Shown here: positions 26,441-35,153 of the stretch, piece by piece
How positions within the stretch are numbered: the stretch's first letter is position 1
How the letters are laid out: each line of letters opens with the position of its first letter
Assembly: GCF_036378875.1 (NCBI RefSeq)
Contig: NZ_DASUVO010000049.1
Coordinates: forward strand, 46,022 to 110,021
Direction of reading: 5' to 3'
Source: Actinophytocola sp036378875
GTDB taxonomy: Bacteria; Actinomycetota; Actinomycetes; Mycobacteriales; Pseudonocardiaceae
DNA length: 64,000 nt
Program-made: the position numbers and the translations under genes
The notes under the pieces: generated by a model
What the model saw: only the letters and a program-made list of their open reading frames with translations
Databases searched by the model: none
What the model was told of the DNA's origin: nothing

Positions 26441-27636
26441 CAGTCCGTGCACACCAGACGGACGATGACCTTGCGGTTGTTCGCGGCCGGGCCCGGCAAC
26501 AGCTCACCACCGGGCCCGTGGTCCTGCTGGTAGCCGTCGAACCGGCTGCCCTGTCCGGTCGTCGTCAGCCGGCCCTCGGCGATGCCGAGGTCGACGAGCA
26601 CCCGCTGGACCGCCGCCGCCCGCCGCTTCGACAACGCCACCTGCCCGTCGTACCCGCCGACGTTCGCGGTCGTCCCGATCAGCTCCGCCCGTTGACGCCC
26701 GTCCCGCATGACGTCGGCCACCTGCCCGATCGTCTTCCTCGCGGCGCCCTCGTCGACGAACACGTCCTCGTCCGGCCGGAAGCCGACGTCGTTGCGGTCG
26801 TTGAGCACCGTTTCCCCGCAGGGCCGGGGCGCCGGCGGGGGCTCCGGCACCGGCACTGGGGTGACGGCGGGCACGCCGGGGACAGGCTTGGCGACATCTG
26901 CCGGTGTGTCGACCACCTCGACACACGCCGCGCCGCCCGCCTCGGCGATCTCGCTCCAGATGTCGATCACCCGTTGGTGCAACCGCTGGTCGAGTGGCTC
27001 CTGCGGTGCGACGACGTTGCCCAGCCCGACGAGCATGACGTTCCTGCCCTCGAGGTCCGGCAGGAGCTCGAGGGCGCGCAAGTGCTCGACGACCTCCTTC
27101 GGGTCGGCGTTGAGAAGCGCGCCGTCGTCGTCCTGGAACCGCAGTGGCGCGACGGTCTGCAGACCGGAGTCGAGGAGCACGACGTTGCCACCGTGGGGTG
27201 TGGACCGCCCCGCGAGGGTCAGCGCGGTGAGCGGGTCGGCCTCGGCCGTCTTGGCCTTGGACGCCTCCGCGAACGCCTGCCCCAGGTCGCCGACGAACCG
27301 GCGGAAGTCCTTGTCGGTGGCGACGGAGTTCTTCGCGGTGGTGGTGAACGCCCGCGCGAAGCTGACCTCGGGCTTCCCGTCGGCGCGGATCAGGGTGATC
27401 TTCTCACCGGCACGGCCGGTGCGGTCGATGAGCGTGTTGACCTCCGCCGGCATCTCGGGGGCCGGGTTGTTGGCACGTGCGCCGACCGCGGCGACGAAGG
27501 GAAGGTCCGAGTTCACCAGGCATTCCGGCGTCGGCGTCGGCGACGTCTCCGCCGTGGTGCAGGCGGTGGCCGCGATACCGGCGGACAGCACCGCGGTGAC
27601 GATCCTCGCGCGGAGGTGTGCTGGTCGGTGGGTCAT
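26440..27636 (-). CDS. OmpA-family lipoprotein
   Basis: 398 residues, ATG at 27636 overlapping the upstream stop by 4 bases. A signal peptide with Cys near residue 26 (SAGIAATAC) suggests lipid anchoring, though the lipobox is weak. The middle resembles a von Willebrand-like or Rossmann segment (NVVLLDSGLQTV, GRNVMLVGLGNV). A Pro/Val linker precedes the C-terminal OmpA-like peptidoglycan-binding domain: FRPDEDVFVDEGAARKTIGQVADVM, AELIGTTANVGG, LSKRRAAAVQRVLVDLGI and a closing NNRKVIVRLV. It should tether the membrane complex of this operon to the cell wall. Function inferred from domain content. Confidence 0.82.
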   Translation of the reverse strand: MTHRPAHLRARIVTAVLSAGIAATACTTAETSPTPTPECLVNSDLPFVAAVGARANNPAPEMPAEVNTLIDRTGRAGEKITLIRADGKPEVSFARAFTTTAKNSVATDKDFRRFVGDLGQAFAEASKAKTAEADPLTALTLAGRSTPHGGNVVLLDSGLQTVAPLRFQDDDGALLNADPKEVVEHLRALELLPDLEGRNVMLVGLGNVVAPQEPLDQRLHQRVIDIWSEIAEAGGAACVEVVDTPADVAKPVPGVPAVTPVPVPEPPPAPRPCGETVLNDRNDVGFRPDEDVFVDEGAARKTIGQVADVMRDGRQRAELIGTTANVGGYDGQVALSKRRAAAVQRVLVDLGIAEGRLTTTGQGSRFDGYQQDHGPGGELLPGPAANNRKVIVRLVCTD

Positions 27637-29006
27637 TCTCGTGCTCCGGGGGATGTGTTGCCGTTGACCTGAGAGGTGTTCCCGTTGCCTTTCCGGAACT
27701 CCGGGTAGGGCAGCCGGTCCTGCGTGAACAGCGCGTCGGAGAACGCCGGGTCCTGGACGTGGTCGGCCATCAGTAGCCGGGCGTGCTGCTTGAGCTCCTC
27801 GGCGAAGTGCCTGCGGCGCCTGCGTTCCCGGTCACGGAGCCGGCGCGCCTTGACCAGAGCCTTCTTGAAGTGCCGCAGACGCTTCAGTACAGCCGTGCGC
27901 ACCCCGGCCATCTCACCCGCGAGCGCCGAGGAGGACTGGTGTTTGGACCTGACGGTCCGGTACTCACCGGCCCTCGGGTTGTGGGTCACGTACGCGCCGA
28001 TGGCCGCGACGAGGCCGGATCCGATGAACAGCGCGAGGAACAGCACCGCGGCGGGCATTGCCGTCGCGTCCACCGGGTCCGATGTGGACGGCTGGTCGAC
28101 CGTCGACAGGCCCACCTGTGGCGCCTGGACGTCGGCCTCGGTGATCACCAGGCGAACCCAGAACGCGACCGCGCCGATCGACGCCCAGCCGAGCGTGGCG
28201 AGCACGACCCACGTCCACCGCGCGGCACCAATGCCGGCGATCCGGTCCCGGACCATCGTGCCCACGCTGTGCGCGAGGTAGAGCACGGTGACCGTGAGGC
28301 CGATGACGACGGCGAAGGAGACGATCCCCGGCTGGTTCGCCATGACCAGCTGGACGACCTGGGCGAAGGCGCCGACGTCCGCGATCGCGGCGACCAGGAG
28401 GACCGCCACGTGCGCGAAGATCCCGGCCGGTCGCCCGGCCACCAGGCTCGGTGCGCGGTACCCCTGGTCCGGACGACGTCGTGCGGACCGCGGCTGCTGC
28501 GGCGGGTCGGGTGTGGCGCCCGGGTCAGAGCCACCCTCGTCCGGCTCCGGACCGGACGCGTTAGCGAGGGACTGCCCGTTGGCGGTCCCTGGCTGAGCCG
28601 GGGCGGCGTTCAGTTCGTCGAACGCGTTGCGCCGCGCGGTGGAGAGCTCGCCGAGCCGGCGCGTTTCCGCGTCGTGCAGCCGGTCCAGCTCGGCGAGTGC
28701 GGCCTCGGCGAGACCGATCTCGCGCCGCACCTGGTGGCGGTAGGTGTCGAACTCGCCGTCGACCTCGTCGATCCACTGATCGGCCCAGGAGTTGATGAGG
28801 TTCATCGGCACGTGCCCGGTGGCCTCGTCGAAGGCGTTCGGGAGCAGTCCGGACACCACCTTCCCCACCTTGTCGCGTGCGGCCTGCTCGTCCACCTGGG
28901 TGGGTGTGAACTCCGGGGGGTCCGGGTACGGCCAGCCGGTGCCGACCGGCTGGCCGTCAGGCGCGGCTATCCGGCGCAGTCTGTGGCGCCGTGACCTGAG
29001 GATCAC
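27633..29006 (-). CDS. four-helix membrane protein with cytoplasmic coiled-coil regions
   Basis: 457 residues from the GTG at 29006, which has a strong AAAGGAGG site 5 bases upstream; the stop overlaps the OmpA gene start (ATGA). An N-terminal acidic helical part (LAEAALAELDRLHDAETRRLGELSTARRNAFDEL) and a Pro/Gly-rich linker precede four hydrophobic segments (IFAHVAVLLVAAIADVGAF, VVIGLTVTVLYLAHSVG, WVVLATLGWASIGAVAFWV, VLFLALFIGSGLVAAIGAY). The C-terminus is very basic and helical (KALVKARRLRDRERRRRRHF). No known family is recognised. The start lies 50 bases inside the preceding gene, which supports translational coupling. It is probably the membrane scaffold of this five-gene operon. Confidence 0.72.
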   Translation of the reverse strand: MILRSRRHRLRRIAAPDGQPVGTGWPYPDPPEFTPTQVDEQAARDKVGKVVSGLLPNAFDEATGHVPMNLINSWADQWIDEVDGEFDTYRHQVRREIGLAEAALAELDRLHDAETRRLGELSTARRNAFDELNAAPAQPGTANGQSLANASGPEPDEGGSDPGATPDPPQQPRSARRRPDQGYRAPSLVAGRPAGIFAHVAVLLVAAIADVGAFAQVVQLVMANQPGIVSFAVVIGLTVTVLYLAHSVGTMVRDRIAGIGAARWTWVVLATLGWASIGAVAFWVRLVITEADVQAPQVGLSTVDQPSTSDPVDATAMPAAVLFLALFIGSGLVAAIGAYVTHNPRAGEYRTVRSKHQSSSALAGEMAGVRTAVLKRLRHFKKALVKARRLRDRERRRRRHFAEELKQHARLLMADHVQDPAFSDALFTQDRLPYPEFRKGNGNTSQVNGNTSPGARE

Positions 29007-29835
29007 CGTGGCCTCCTTTCTCGTCTCGCCCGGACGACGTCGCGTCCGTGTCGTTGTCACCAGGCAGGGTTTCGCGGACGGGCACCGGGCTCGGTGCGTC
29101 GTCGCGGGCCCAGTCGGGAAGGTCGGGGCCCACTCGGGCCAGCGCGCCGTTGAGCAGGTCGCCCTGCGGATGTGACCGGACGAGCTGTCGCCAGTACACG
29201 TTGGCGCGGCGGTGGGCGTGTTCGTGCAGCCGGTGCACCCTGACGAGGGTGAGGCGCCACCTGCCGCGCACCGTCCTGTCGATCTTGTCGAACGCGGCTC
29301 TCGCCGTCGCGGCCGCCTCCTCCGCGGCGGTGAGGCGTTCCTCGACCTGGCGGAGACGGCGCTGGTGCTCCCCCAGCCTGCGCCGCCGCACCAGTTCGTC
29401 GGACAGGTCGCTCTCGGCGATCCGGCGGACGGCGAGCGCGGACGCCGATGGCGGCTCGCCTGCGGTGGCGCGCTCGTGGCGCAGCGCGGCCACCTTGACC
29501 TCGGCCCCCCGCATCTGTTCTTCCGCCTCGGTCTGCCGGCCGTACAGGTCGTCGCAGAACGCCAGGAAGGCACTGCGCTCGCCTTCCATGCGACCGTGGT
29601 GATGGTGCCGGATCTGTTCGAGCCGATGGGTGCTGAACTCCGCGGCGGTCTCCGCCTCCGCGTGTCCGGGACCGACGCCGACGTCCAGCACTTCGGCCGG
29701 CACGGACGGGATGCCGAGCAGGCCGTCGCGGCGGCCGGTGAGCCAGTCGGCCAGTCGCTCGACGATCGAGTACCGGATCGCGCGGGCAGGCGGCGCGAGC
29801 CAGGGATGCCCGTCGTCCCTTCTCAGCGACCACAT
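28957..29835 (-). CDS. coiled-coil protein sharing the N-terminal module of the FHA-ABC transporter
   Basis: 292 residues from the ATG at 29835, chosen because GGAGG lies 8 bases upstream and because homology to the FHA-ABC protein begins here (WSLRRDD). An ATG at 29913, overlapping the kinase stop as ATGA, would add 26 residues. The protein has LADWLTGRRDGLLGIP at the N-terminus, long coiled coil, then RVHRLHEHAHRR and LVRSHPQGDLLN near residues 225-255. The same pair of motifs, in the same order and spacing, occurs in the FHA-ABC product four genes later. No catalytic domain is visible. It is likely a structural partner that competes with or mirrors the transporter module. Confidence 0.72.
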   Translation of the reverse strand: MWSLRRDDGHPWLAPPARAIRYSIVERLADWLTGRRDGLLGIPSVPAEVLDVGVGPGHAEAETAAEFSTHRLEQIRHHHHGRMEGERSAFLAFCDDLYGRQTEAEEQMRGAEVKVAALRHERATAGEPPSASALAVRRIAESDLSDELVRRRRLGEHQRRLRQVEERLTAAEEAAATARAAFDKIDRTVRGRWRLTLVRVHRLHEHAHRRANVYWRQLVRSHPQGDLLNGALARVGPDLPDWARDDAPSPVPVRETLPGDNDTDATSSGRDEKGGHGDPQVTAPQTAPDSRA

Positions 29836-29909
29836 GGCTGGTCCTCCTGTGGAATGGTTCGGGTGGTCGTCACCCCGGAGGGCGGCGCTGTTCGGTGGTG
29901 TGTGAGCAC

Positions 29910-31397
29910 TCATCGGGCCAGGAGCTCACTCGCTTCCCGCGGTGTGAGGCCCATGTCGGTCAGGGCGCGGGCCGGGTCGTCGACCGCGAGGTCCGTGTGC
30001 GCGACCTCCGCCGTGGGCTGCTCGGTGAACAGGTAGACCTGGTCGGCCGCGCCGACGACGCAGTGCTTTTCGGCGCAGGCCACCCAGTCCGGTACGAGGA
30101 AGGAACCATCGAGGTAGGCGTGGAACGCCGGCGAGCCGTCGTTCGCGTCGACCGGCCACCCGGCACCGACGTCGGTGGACGCCGGTTCGTCGCTCAACGA
30201 GGTCGGCGTGGCAGCCGTGGACGTGGCGGGTGTCGTCGGACCGGGTGTGGGCTCGCTCGTGGGCACCTCGACGGCCAGCGTGCTGCTCGGCGTTGCGGGC
30301 CCACCGTCCGGGTTGGCAGGGACGAAGATCGGGAGCACGGCGGCCAGAACGACCGACGCCAGTCCCGCGACGGCGGTACGCGTCGCCATGCGTGGCACCG
30401 GTTTGGCAGCCGGCCGCGGCGGGTCCGGCCGCGGCGGCTGCCAGCCGAACTCACGGCCCACGACACGCAGCCGCTCGACGAGTGCCGTCGAGTCCGGCCG
30501 GTCAGCGGGTTCGCCGGCCAGTGCCGCGGCCAGGATCTCGCGAAGCCGGTGCGGGCACGACTTCAGGTCGGGCGCCGACTCGAACGCGCGACCGGTGGCG
30601 GCGAAGAACACCGTGCACGCCCATGTGAACACGTCCGCCTTGGCGCTGCCGGAGTCGTCCCCGAGTGGCTGTTCCGGCGCCAGGTAGTCATCACCACCCT
30701 GGTGGTTCACCAGGGGGTCGAACGCGAGCAGCGCGACACGGGAGTCGCTCACCACCACCTGGTCCGGCCACACCCGGCCGTGCACGGCGTCGCGAGCGTG
30801 GATCTCCCTGAGCGCCAACGCTGTGCCGATCGCGACGTGGAACAGGGCGGTGCCGTCCAGAGGTCCCAGTCGCAGGACCCGTGCCGCGAGCGGCTCGCTC
30901 CGGTCCAGCTCCGTGACGACGTACTCGAACTGTCCTGCGCGGCCGATATCCATGGGCTGCGCGAGGTAGCTCGATCCGATCTCCGCGAGCGGGTGCGGCA
31001 CCCGCCTGGCCTGCCGACGGGAATCCTTGTACGCCAGGGCGAGCACGGTGAGCCTGCCGCGGTCGTCACCGCGCCGTACCTCGTACTCGACGGTGTGGCC
31101 GAAGCCTGTGCGCAGCCGGCCGACCACCGTCCAGCCCGCGAACCGGTCGCCGGACCGGAACGGCCTGCGGTGCGGCACACCCATGGCGCCTGCGCGAATC
31201 TCGGCGGTGACCAGGAATCCGACCACCACGAGGGCGAAACCCGCCCCAATGGCCACCCCTCCCAGCAGGTTGTCGTGGCTCAGCACGCCCACCAGGGCGC
31301 CGACCGCGGCGCCGACCGGTAACCCGATCACGAGGGGCCCACGCACGACCTCGACGAACGTCCGCCGTCCCGGCCTCGTGCCGTTACTTGTGGTCAT
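29910..31397 (-). CDS. membrane-anchored Ser/Thr kinase-like protein, probably a pseudokinase
   Basis: 495 residues from the ATG at 31397; a TTG at 31424 is an alternative start. Two N-terminal hydrophobic segments (about residues 20-39 and 46-65) precede a kinase-fold region. The Lys of the VAIK-like motif survives (LALAYKD, about 122). The catalytic loop reads HGRVWPDQV instead of HRDLKPxN (about 204), the DFG position is AFDP, and YLAPEQ takes the APE place (about 238). A third membrane segment (about 339-358) and a Thr/Pro-rich extracellular stalk lead to a small C-terminal domain with two cysteines (WVACAEKHCVVG). Loss of the HRD Asp and DFG suggests signalling without catalysis, which would suit an adaptor for the FHA protein of the operon. 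Confidence 0.78.
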   Translation of the reverse strand: MTTSNGTRPGRRTFVEVVRGPLVIGLPVGAAVGALVGVLSHDNLLGGVAIGAGFALVVVGFLVTAEIRAGAMGVPHRRPFRSGDRFAGWTVVGRLRTGFGHTVEYEVRRGDDRGRLTVLALAYKDSRRQARRVPHPLAEIGSSYLAQPMDIGRAGQFEYVVTELDRSEPLAARVLRLGPLDGTALFHVAIGTALALREIHARDAVHGRVWPDQVVVSDSRVALLAFDPLVNHQGGDDYLAPEQPLGDDSGSAKADVFTWACTVFFAATGRAFESAPDLKSCPHRLREILAAALAGEPADRPDSTALVERLRVVGREFGWQPPRPDPPRPAAKPVPRMATRTAVAGLASVVLAAVLPIFVPANPDGGPATPSSTLAVEVPTSEPTPGPTTPATSTAATPTSLSDEPASTDVGAGWPVDANDGSPAFHAYLDGSFLVPDWVACAEKHCVVGAADQVYLFTEQPTAEVAHTDLAVDDPARALTDMGLTPREASELLAR

Positions 31398-31782
31398 CAC
31401 GGTCGTGGATCGCCGCGGCGCCAAGGGGGTTGGCCGGTACCGCGGTCGTCGACGAACATCCCAACCATGCAGATGGCTCCCTTTCCGAGAAAAAACGCTC
31501 AGCCCACTGGCCTCCTCAATCGGCGGCCGATATTCGGCTGCTACATGAGCTCCGTCCGCGTGCTACATCGTGACCCGGACAGGAGGCATCGCGACACCAG
31601 AGGGGAGTCACTGTGTCCGGTGGCTGTGGACCAAACCTTGATCGGACATGTATTCGCTGGCCAGCAGCCTGTTCATCGTGCGTGGAACACAAGGAGCACG
31701 TCGTGCGACGATGTCAACCAATCCCCCGCGCGGGTGATCCGACTTCATTTCTCCCGTTCACTTCGCCCCCAATTTCTCCCGC
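31398..31782 (-). other. intergenic gap separating two - strand operons
   Basis: 385 bases without a convincing gene, between the TIR-ubiquitin-like gene and the kinase-like gene. It probably holds the promoter for the five-gene FHA-ABC operon, but I could not identify a clear -35/-10 pair. GC content is lower than in the flanking genes. The only structure seen is the tandem repeat at 31747-31795. Confidence 0.5.
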
Positions 31783-31795
31783 TCACTTCGCTCCC
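31747..31795 (+). repeat. two-copy tandem repeat of about 25 bp at a gene 3' end
   Basis: ATTTCTCCCGTTCACTTCG (31747-31765, continuing CCCCCA) is followed at once by ATTTCTCCCGCTCACTTCG (31772-31790, continuing CTCCC), and a third partial ATTTC starts at 31796. The second copy covers the last codons and the stop of the TIR-ubiquitin-like gene (read on the - strand). A similar GAGCGAAGxGAGC-type string occurs at the 3' end of the nitrite reductase gene near 46415. It may be an extragenic repeat family that extends C-termini. Confidence 0.65.
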
Positions 31796-32595
31796 ATTTC
31801 AGATTTCAGGTGACCGAAGGCCTCGTGGACCAGCCGCCGCTTCATACTCCCGTTCAGCACGCCGCTCTCGTGCCGGTACTCATCGGCTCCGCCTGTCCAC
31901 TGAGGACCAAACCATTCCGTCCGCACGACGAGGTCGACCACCTGGCCGGGCTCGGCCAGTGGGACCGGCAGCGGTGTGTTGTCGGGCAGCGGCCTGCCGT
32001 CGTACTCGAGCCGGTAGAAGAACCGGGCACCGACCTGTCCGCCGAACGCCGCGACCTGGTTCTTCAGGCCGAGTTCGGCTCGTACGGCGTCCATCAGACC
32101 GCGTCCCGTGATCTCGGGCGGCACGGTCACCACGTAGGTGACCGCGAGTGCCTCGTTGTGCACGTGGATGTCCACCCCACACGGCGGGTCCTCTCGCCGG
32201 TCTCGTCGCCACGTGGCCAGTAGGCGGTCGACGACCACCGACCAGTCCCCTTCGAACTGGACGAAGCTGCTCGCCTGGAGCATGACGGGCAACGTGCTCT
32301 TGTCCAAGGTGACCACGATGAGGAACGGGCGGGGCTTCCCCACGCCACGCATGAACGCGGAGGTCCATTCCGCCGTGGCGAAATGGTTGGTCGAGGTGTG
32401 GTGTGACCACAGGAGCACGAACCAGTCGGCTTCGCTGATCGCGTCGTTGATCGTGCTCACGATGTTCTGCCCTGGCGCGATGTCCCGCTCATCGAGGAAG
32501 GCCACGACATCGCGTGCGCGGAGGTGCTTGCGGAAAGTCTCCGCCGTCGGCCGGTCCGCGCCCGCGAACGACAGGAACACCGATGGACTACTCAC
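31783..32595 (-). CDS. TIR domain protein with C-terminal ubiquitin-like domain
   Basis: 270 residues from the GTG at 32595, overlapping the CHAT gene stop (GTGA). The TIR domain covers residues about 1-140: VFLSFAGADRPTAETFRKHL, FLDERDIAPGQNIVSTINDAI, WFVLLWSHHTSTNHFATAEWTSAF, where the Glu of AEW lies at the usual NADase position. The C-terminal part (about 150-245) looks like a beta-grasp fold: VTYVVTVPPEITGRGLMDAVRAELGL, YRLEYDGRPLPDNTPLPV, GQVVDLVVR. Bacterial TIR proteins commonly cleave NAD+ in defence or signalling. A ubiquitin-like tail on TIR is unusual and could mediate docking. The catalytic inference comes from sequence only. Confidence 0.8.
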   Translation of the reverse strand: MSSPSVFLSFAGADRPTAETFRKHLRARDVVAFLDERDIAPGQNIVSTINDAISEADWFVLLWSHHTSTNHFATAEWTSAFMRGVGKPRPFLIVVTLDKSTLPVMLQASSFVQFEGDWSVVVDRLLATWRRDRREDPPCGVDIHVHNEALAVTYVVTVPPEITGRGLMDAVRAELGLKNQVAAFGGQVGARFFYRLEYDGRPLPDNTPLPVPLAEPGQVVDLVVRTEWFGPQWTGGADEYRHESGVLNGSMKRRLVHEAFGHLKSEMGAK

Positions 32596-35153
32596 GGCAC
32601 GCGCCTCCACAAGTTCGGCACCCGGCACAGCAGGCGCGTGATCGCGCCGGCGCGGGTCTGATGATCGGGGTTTCCGTACAGCACCCAGCAGGCCCAACGG
32701 GCCGGGTGCCGGTGGAACGACACGTCGGCCGGCATGCCCCGGGCCACCTCACACGTGTCGGCCTGCGCTCGTTGGAGTGCGACGTCCCGGGGCCAGGCAC
32801 GCAGGTAGCGCAGAAAGCGATCGAGTAGCGCGGCGGTCGTGGCGTCGTGCGCCACCCATCGCGCCGCCACCACCGCTGAGGCGCCCGCGTCCATCGCGGA
32901 CCGCGCGAACCCCGTACGCGCCTCTCTCCCCCGGTGCTCTTCCCGGCCGGACTCGCACGCTCCCAGCACGACCGTTCCGCATCCACGCAGGTCCAGCCGC
33001 GCCAGCCCTTCGGGAGTGAGTCGTCCTGCCGCGCCCTCCGGTGCCAGTTGCAGCCACGACTGACTGGTGGGATCGGCTTCGTCGTACCGGCCGTGCGTGT
33101 CGATCCGGAGCAGGTGGTGATCCCGGTTCGCCAACTCCGTGCTCAGACCGCTGACCGTCGCCGCTCGCCCTGCCAGCAGCGTGCGCCCACTATCGTGCGC
33201 CACGGCCGTGTCCCTCCCCGGCCGGACACACAGCTGCCGCTGACCGCGTTGACCTCGCGCACGCTCACGCAGGTGGTGCCGGACCGAAAGCGAGGGCAGG
33301 TCGGAGAACGCGAAGCGGTGCACGAACCGCTCGTCGGTCCCTGGGAGCACGACCGCGGGCAGTGGGATGTCCGCGAGTTCCCTCGCCACCACGACCGCGA
33401 CCCGCCGGATGCGCGAAGGAAGTTCCTTCGCCACACCATGGAGACCCGCCAGCGCGGCCACCTGAGCGAGGGAGTTCTCGAACTCCCCGGTGACCAAGCT
33501 GATCTCCAGCACCTGGGGGTTGCTCCAACAACCGCGGTGCCGGTCCACCGCGGCGGTGAGCTCCTCGATCCGGAGCGGGAACGAGATGTGCCGTAGCAGA
33601 TCGCGGGCCACGACGGCGTGGTGGACGCGCTCAGGTGTCACGTGCGTGAACCAGACAGCCTGCCGGCGGGACAGCGTGCTGGTCACCTCGCTCACCCACT
33701 GACGGCACGCCACGAGGTCGAGGGGACTGGGGAGGGGTCGGTCGCCCGCCGGGGCCGGCCCGAGCCGGCCCCGGGCGATCTCCATCGCGACGACGACGGC
33801 CGCCGTCGCCGCGTCGTCCTCGGTGCGCGCCGCCGCGGCTCCCGCGGCTGTGACCATGCTGTCGTGTTCGGTGGCGGCCTCGGTCACGATGCCGAGACGC
33901 ACCTCTTCGGACTCCTGCCGCTCAGCGATGCGCTCTTCCAGCGCGTACGCCTCGGACCAGCACTCGGCGGCCCGGTCCCCGTCACCGCGCTGGTAGGCGG
34001 TCTCGCCCGCCAGTCGCAACGCCTGTACGCGGATCTCGGTCAGTGCCAGCGGCGCGGCCACGCGGATCGCGGTGTCGAGGTGTTCGACGGCCGCGCTCAG
34101 GATCGGCTGCTCTCCGGTGTGCCAGGAAAGGGCGACCCTGGCGGACAGGAGGTGCCACGTCGCTGTGTCACGATCCGAGTGGAGGTCCGGGTACACCTCA
34201 CGGAGCAACGCGCCTGCTTCGGGGAAGCGCTGCCGCCTGACGAGTTCGGCGACACACTCGAGTCGCCGGCCGGGCCGAAGGAAGTGGGACGGGCCGGGGA
34301 CGTCCCCGGCCGACAGGCAGGCGAGCACGGCGAGAAGTTCCCGATCACCCGACGACGCCGCCTCCTCGCGCAGCCGCGGCAGCAGTCGTGCGGCCGCGTC
34401 GTGCTGCCGGGTCAGGCGGAGCAGTTGGTAGCACTCGTACAGCACCGGGGGCCGGAGGCCGGGATCGAACTCCTCGTCGTCCAGGACGCCGCGGACGATC
34501 GCAAGGGCGCTTTCGTAGCGCAGCTGCTCCCGGCACGCGGCGGCAAGCGCCAGCCGGCCGGCCACGGTGGATGGGAGGTGGTCACCGGCAGCGCGCGGGG
34601 CGTGCCCGATCGTGCGCCGGTCACCGTCCACATAGGCCACTCCGCCGCTGTTGTCGGTCGAACGGAACGCCTCGCGTGCCTCTCCCAGCAAGGCGTCGGC
34701 CTCGTCGACGTCGCCCTGGGCGGCGGCCCAGTACGCCTCCACCCTTGCCAGACGGGCGCGTTCGTCGTGGCTGAGCGGTCGCCTTCTGGCCCGCGACACC
34801 TCGGCCGTCGTCCTGCTCTCCTCCGCCGCCTCGGCGAACCTGCCCGACGAGCTGAGGATCTCCGCCCGGAGCGACCGGAACTCGACCTCACCAGTGGTGA
34901 ACTCGCGCAGGTAGCTGTCGCATCTACGCAACGCCTTGGTGGAATCGAGCAGCCACAACCGGGCGACGTGGTCGAACGCCAGTGCCTGCCGCAGCTCAGG
35001 CTCGTCGCCCGCGAAGCCGACCGCGCGTTCGTACTCGGCGTCCACGCCGTCGGCGTCCCGCAGGGCGAACATGTCGGCCGCTCGTTGAACCGCCTTGCCG
35101 ACGTCCGAGTCGGACCTCATCGCGAACGAACGGAGCGGGTGTTCCTCGGTCAC
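32592..35153 (-). CDS. TPR-CHAT caspase-like protease
   Basis: 853 residues from the GTG at 35153 (GTGA overlap with the lipoprotein gene). The first 480 residues are helical repeats of TPR type (ALAFDHVARLWLLDSTKALRRC, AEILSSSGRFAEAAEESR, LAGETAYQRGDGDRAAECW). The C-terminal CHAT domain has the catalytic His in LLRIDTHGRYD (about residue 685) and Cys in VVLGACESGRE (about 730), followed by ARSAMDAGASAVVAARW and a closing WACWVLYGNPD. CHAT proteases cleave partner proteins after sensing through their repeats, as in the Craspase and gasdermin systems. No gasdermin or Cas7-11 gene is in the window. Possible substrates are the TIR proteins or the giant lipoprotein in the same operon. Confidence 0.88.
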   Translation of the reverse strand: MTEEHPLRSFAMRSDSDVGKAVQRAADMFALRDADGVDAEYERAVGFAGDEPELRQALAFDHVARLWLLDSTKALRRCDSYLREFTTGEVEFRSLRAEILSSSGRFAEAAEESRTTAEVSRARRRPLSHDERARLARVEAYWAAAQGDVDEADALLGEAREAFRSTDNSGGVAYVDGDRRTIGHAPRAAGDHLPSTVAGRLALAAACREQLRYESALAIVRGVLDDEEFDPGLRPPVLYECYQLLRLTRQHDAAARLLPRLREEAASSGDRELLAVLACLSAGDVPGPSHFLRPGRRLECVAELVRRQRFPEAGALLREVYPDLHSDRDTATWHLLSARVALSWHTGEQPILSAAVEHLDTAIRVAAPLALTEIRVQALRLAGETAYQRGDGDRAAECWSEAYALEERIAERQESEEVRLGIVTEAATEHDSMVTAAGAAAARTEDDAATAAVVVAMEIARGRLGPAPAGDRPLPSPLDLVACRQWVSEVTSTLSRRQAVWFTHVTPERVHHAVVARDLLRHISFPLRIEELTAAVDRHRGCWSNPQVLEISLVTGEFENSLAQVAALAGLHGVAKELPSRIRRVAVVVARELADIPLPAVVLPGTDERFVHRFAFSDLPSLSVRHHLRERARGQRGQRQLCVRPGRDTAVAHDSGRTLLAGRAATVSGLSTELANRDHHLLRIDTHGRYDEADPTSQSWLQLAPEGAAGRLTPEGLARLDLRGCGTVVLGACESGREEHRGREARTGFARSAMDAGASAVVAARWVAHDATTAALLDRFLRYLRAWPRDVALQRAQADTCEVARGMPADVSFHRHPARWACWVLYGNPDHQTRAGAITRLLCRVPNLWRRVP

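Noticed and set aside
26053..27672. 539-residue + strand open frame
   Set aside because: Antisense to the OmpA lipoprotein and FHA-ABC genes, which have firm domains.
31467..32111. 214-residue + strand open frame ahead of the TIR gene
   Set aside because: Overlaps the TIR gene antisense and has no motif; first part lies in a low-information intergenic region.
32592..35153. Calling the TPR-CHAT gene a Craspase or gasdermin-system component
   Set aside because: No type III-E CRISPR or gasdermin gene lies in the window.
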